Positions 62,670 to 64,000 of a DNA stretch of 64,000 nucleotides are shown in pieces; position 1 is the first letter of the stretch, and each line of letters opens with the position of its first letter. The translations under genes were made by a program, and so were the position numbers. Below the pieces are notes generated by a model. The model was not told where the DNA came from. It saw only the letters and a program-made list of their open reading frames with translations, and did not search any database. Source of the DNA: Myxococcus eversor (GTDB lineage: Bacteria > Myxococcota > Myxococcia > Myxococcales > Myxococcaceae); assembly GCF_010894455.1 (NCBI RefSeq), contig NZ_JAAIXY010000028.1, forward strand, positions 1-64,000, read 5' to 3'.

Positions 62670-64000
62670 ATGAAACGACTCCTCCTGTCCGTGGCCCTTG
62701 GGGTCAGTCTCCTCGTCGTGGTGCTGGTCGTCCGGACGCTGACGTTCCGCTCCCGGCAGGTGGTGCCGGAGCCAGCGACGGCGCTGACGGTGGACGCGGA
62801 GGCCCTGGCCTCGCGCCTGTCGGGGGCGCTGCGACTCAAGACGGTGGCCGCATCGGAGGGCACTCCCGCGGACGACGCGGCGTTCGAGGCCCTGCATTCC
62901 TACCTGCGAGAGCACTTCCCGCGCGTCCATGCCGAGCTGAAGCGCGAGCCGGTGGGGGCGCACTCGGTGCTCTACACGTGGCGGGGCACGGACGCCTCCC
63001 TGCGGCCGATGATGCTGCTGGGGCACCTGGACGTGGTGCCCGTGACGCCCGGCACGGAGGAGGCGTGGGCCCATCCCCCGTTCGACGGCGTGGTGGCGGA
63101 CGGGTTCGTCTGGGGGCGCGGCGCGCTGGACGACAAGGGGAGCGTGCTGGCCCAGCTGGAAGCGGTGGAGGCGCTGCTGGCGGCGGGGGAGAAGCCCCGG
63201 CGCACGGTGCTGCTCGCGTTCGGCGCGGACGAAGAGGTCGGCGGCCAGGCGGGCGCGGTGGTCATCGCGAAGCTGCTCCAGGAGCGCGGCGTGCGGCTGG
63301 AGTCCGTGCTGGACGAGGGCGGCGTCATCACGTCCGGCACGGTGCCCGGCGTGAGCGCGCCGGTGGCGCTGGTGGGCACGTCCGAGAAGGGCTTCGTCAG
63401 CGTGGTGCTGACGGTGAAGGGGGAGGGCGGCCACTCGTCCATGCCGCCGCCGAGCACCGCGGTGGGCGTGCTGGCTTCCGCCGTGTCGAGGCTGGAGGCC
63501 GCGCCCATGTCCACGCGGCTCCAGGGTGGCAGCCGCGAGCTGTTCACCCGCGTGGGGCCGGAGATGCCGTTCGGCATGCGGCTGCTCTTCGCCAACCTCT
63601 GGCTCACCGAGCCGCTCGTGGTCTCCCAGCTCACCGCCAGGCCCACCACCAACGCGGCGGTGCGCACGACGACGGCCGTCACCGTGTTCCAGGGCGGCGT
63701 GAAGGACAACGTCCTGCCTCCGAGCGCCCGCGCGGTGGTGAACTTCCGCATCCTCCCGGGCGACAGCGTCGACAGCGTGCTCGCGCACGTGAAGGCCACC
63801 GTGGATGACGCGCGCGTGGAGGTGGGCACGCTGGACTTCCAGAGCGAGCCCTCGCCGGTGTCCCCCACCACTTCCGAATCCTGGCGCGAACTGGAGCGCT
63901 CGCTGCGCCAGGTGTTCCCCGAGGTCCTCGTGTCGCCGTACCTCAACGTGGCCGCCACCGACTCGCGGCACTTCGTGGGCTTGAGCGACAACGTCTACCG
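62670..64000 (+). CDS. M20-family metallopeptidase (C-terminus outside window)
   Basis: About 443 codons visible, open at the window end. N-terminal membrane anchor (MKRLLLSVALGVSLLVVVLV), then a di-zinc M20 peptidase with LGHLDVVPV (His, Asp), WGRGALDDKG (bridging Asp), GADEEVGG (catalytic Glu and ligand) and the dimerisation-lid domain. The long VAPVALVGTSEKGF-type middle region and total length fit the carboxypeptidase S / PM20D1 branch. It probably trims peptides or N-acyl amino acids in the periplasm. The last His ligand is expected after residue 440. Confidence 0.92.
   Translation, partial: MKRLLLSVALGVSLLVVVLVVRTLTFRSRQVVPEPATALTVDAEALASRLSGALRLKTVAASEGTPADDAAFEALHSYLREHFPRVHAELKREPVGAHSVLYTWRGTDASLRPMMLLGHLDVVPVTPGTEEAWAHPPFDGVVADGFVWGRGALDDKGSVLAQLEAVEALLAAGEKPRRTVLLAFGADEEVGGQAGAVVIAKLLQERGVRLESVLDEGGVITSGTVPGVSAPVALVGTSEKGFVSVVLTVKGEGGHSSMPPPSTAVGVLASAVSRLEAAPMSTRLQGGSRELFTRVGPEMPFGMRLLFANLWLTEPLVVSQLTARPTTNAAVRTTTAVTVFQGGVKDNVLPPSARAVVNFRILPGDSVDSVLAHVKATVDDARVEVGTLDFQSEPSPVSPTTSESWRELERSLRQVFPEVLVSPYLNVAATDSRHFVGLSDNVY

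Overview
The window is high-GC DNA, almost certainly from a myxobacterium of the Myxococcus/Corallococcus type. The signs are very strong third-position GC bias, a high density of secreted lipoproteins (about fifteen) with Asp-Ala-Gly and Gly-Asp-Gly-Gly linkers and Cys-rich modules, eukaryotic-like Ser/Thr kinase, PAS/GAF histidine kinase and class III cyclase genes, and a type VI secretion (T6SS) effector cassette of the DUF2169/DUF4150 kind. I saw no rRNA, tRNA, CRISPR array, insertion sequence or prophage.

Layout. 1-16 kb is mostly housekeeping and signalling: a partial Ser/Thr kinase, rsgA, a lipoprotein with a secreted metalloprotease, a triple-PAS/GAF histidine kinase, thrA, an FHA-GAF-cyclase, a phosphate transporter with its DUF47 partner, thioredoxin and a LysR regulator. 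16-22 kb holds a DusA-type tRNA dihydrouridine synthase, a virginiamycin B lyase homologue, a large protein with a possible papain-like Cys-His-Asp centre, and a two-gene unit (arginase family, then a CGNR zinc-finger protein). 22-39 kb is dominated by lipoproteins and secreted enzymes (M43 protease, alpha/beta hydrolase, repeat-rich proteins) plus an NtrC-like AAA+ protein that lacks GAFTGA. 39-43.6 kb is an operon: small protein, triple-domain KaiC-like ATPase, histidine kinase. 44-56 kb holds a membrane cyclase and a T6SS effector cassette (HEAT-like protein, DUF2169 adaptor, degenerate ketosynthase, PAAR-like/HNH effector, beta-propeller candidate immunity protein), flanked by a frameshifted propeller gene and a small nonsense-interrupted gene. 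55.5-64 kb has a CoA-transferase, an outer-membrane phospholipase-like protein, an M3 oligopeptidase, a GH18 chitinase and a partial M20 peptidase.

The clearest new observation is a complete transcription attenuator in front of thrA. A 41-codon leader peptide, too short for ordinary gene calling, has ten consecutive Thr codons. It is followed by mutually exclusive 1:2, 2:3 and 3:4 hairpins, the last being a textbook T6 intrinsic terminator. All of this can be drawn base by base from the sequence. Other points worth checking are an 11-nt direct-repeat array upstream of the phosphate-transport operon, an AACCACT inverted-repeat operator pair before the arginase gene, a leader element shared by two Gly-Asp-rich lipoprotein genes, and a nuclease-like signature shared by the T6SS effector and a secreted Cys-rich lipoprotein.
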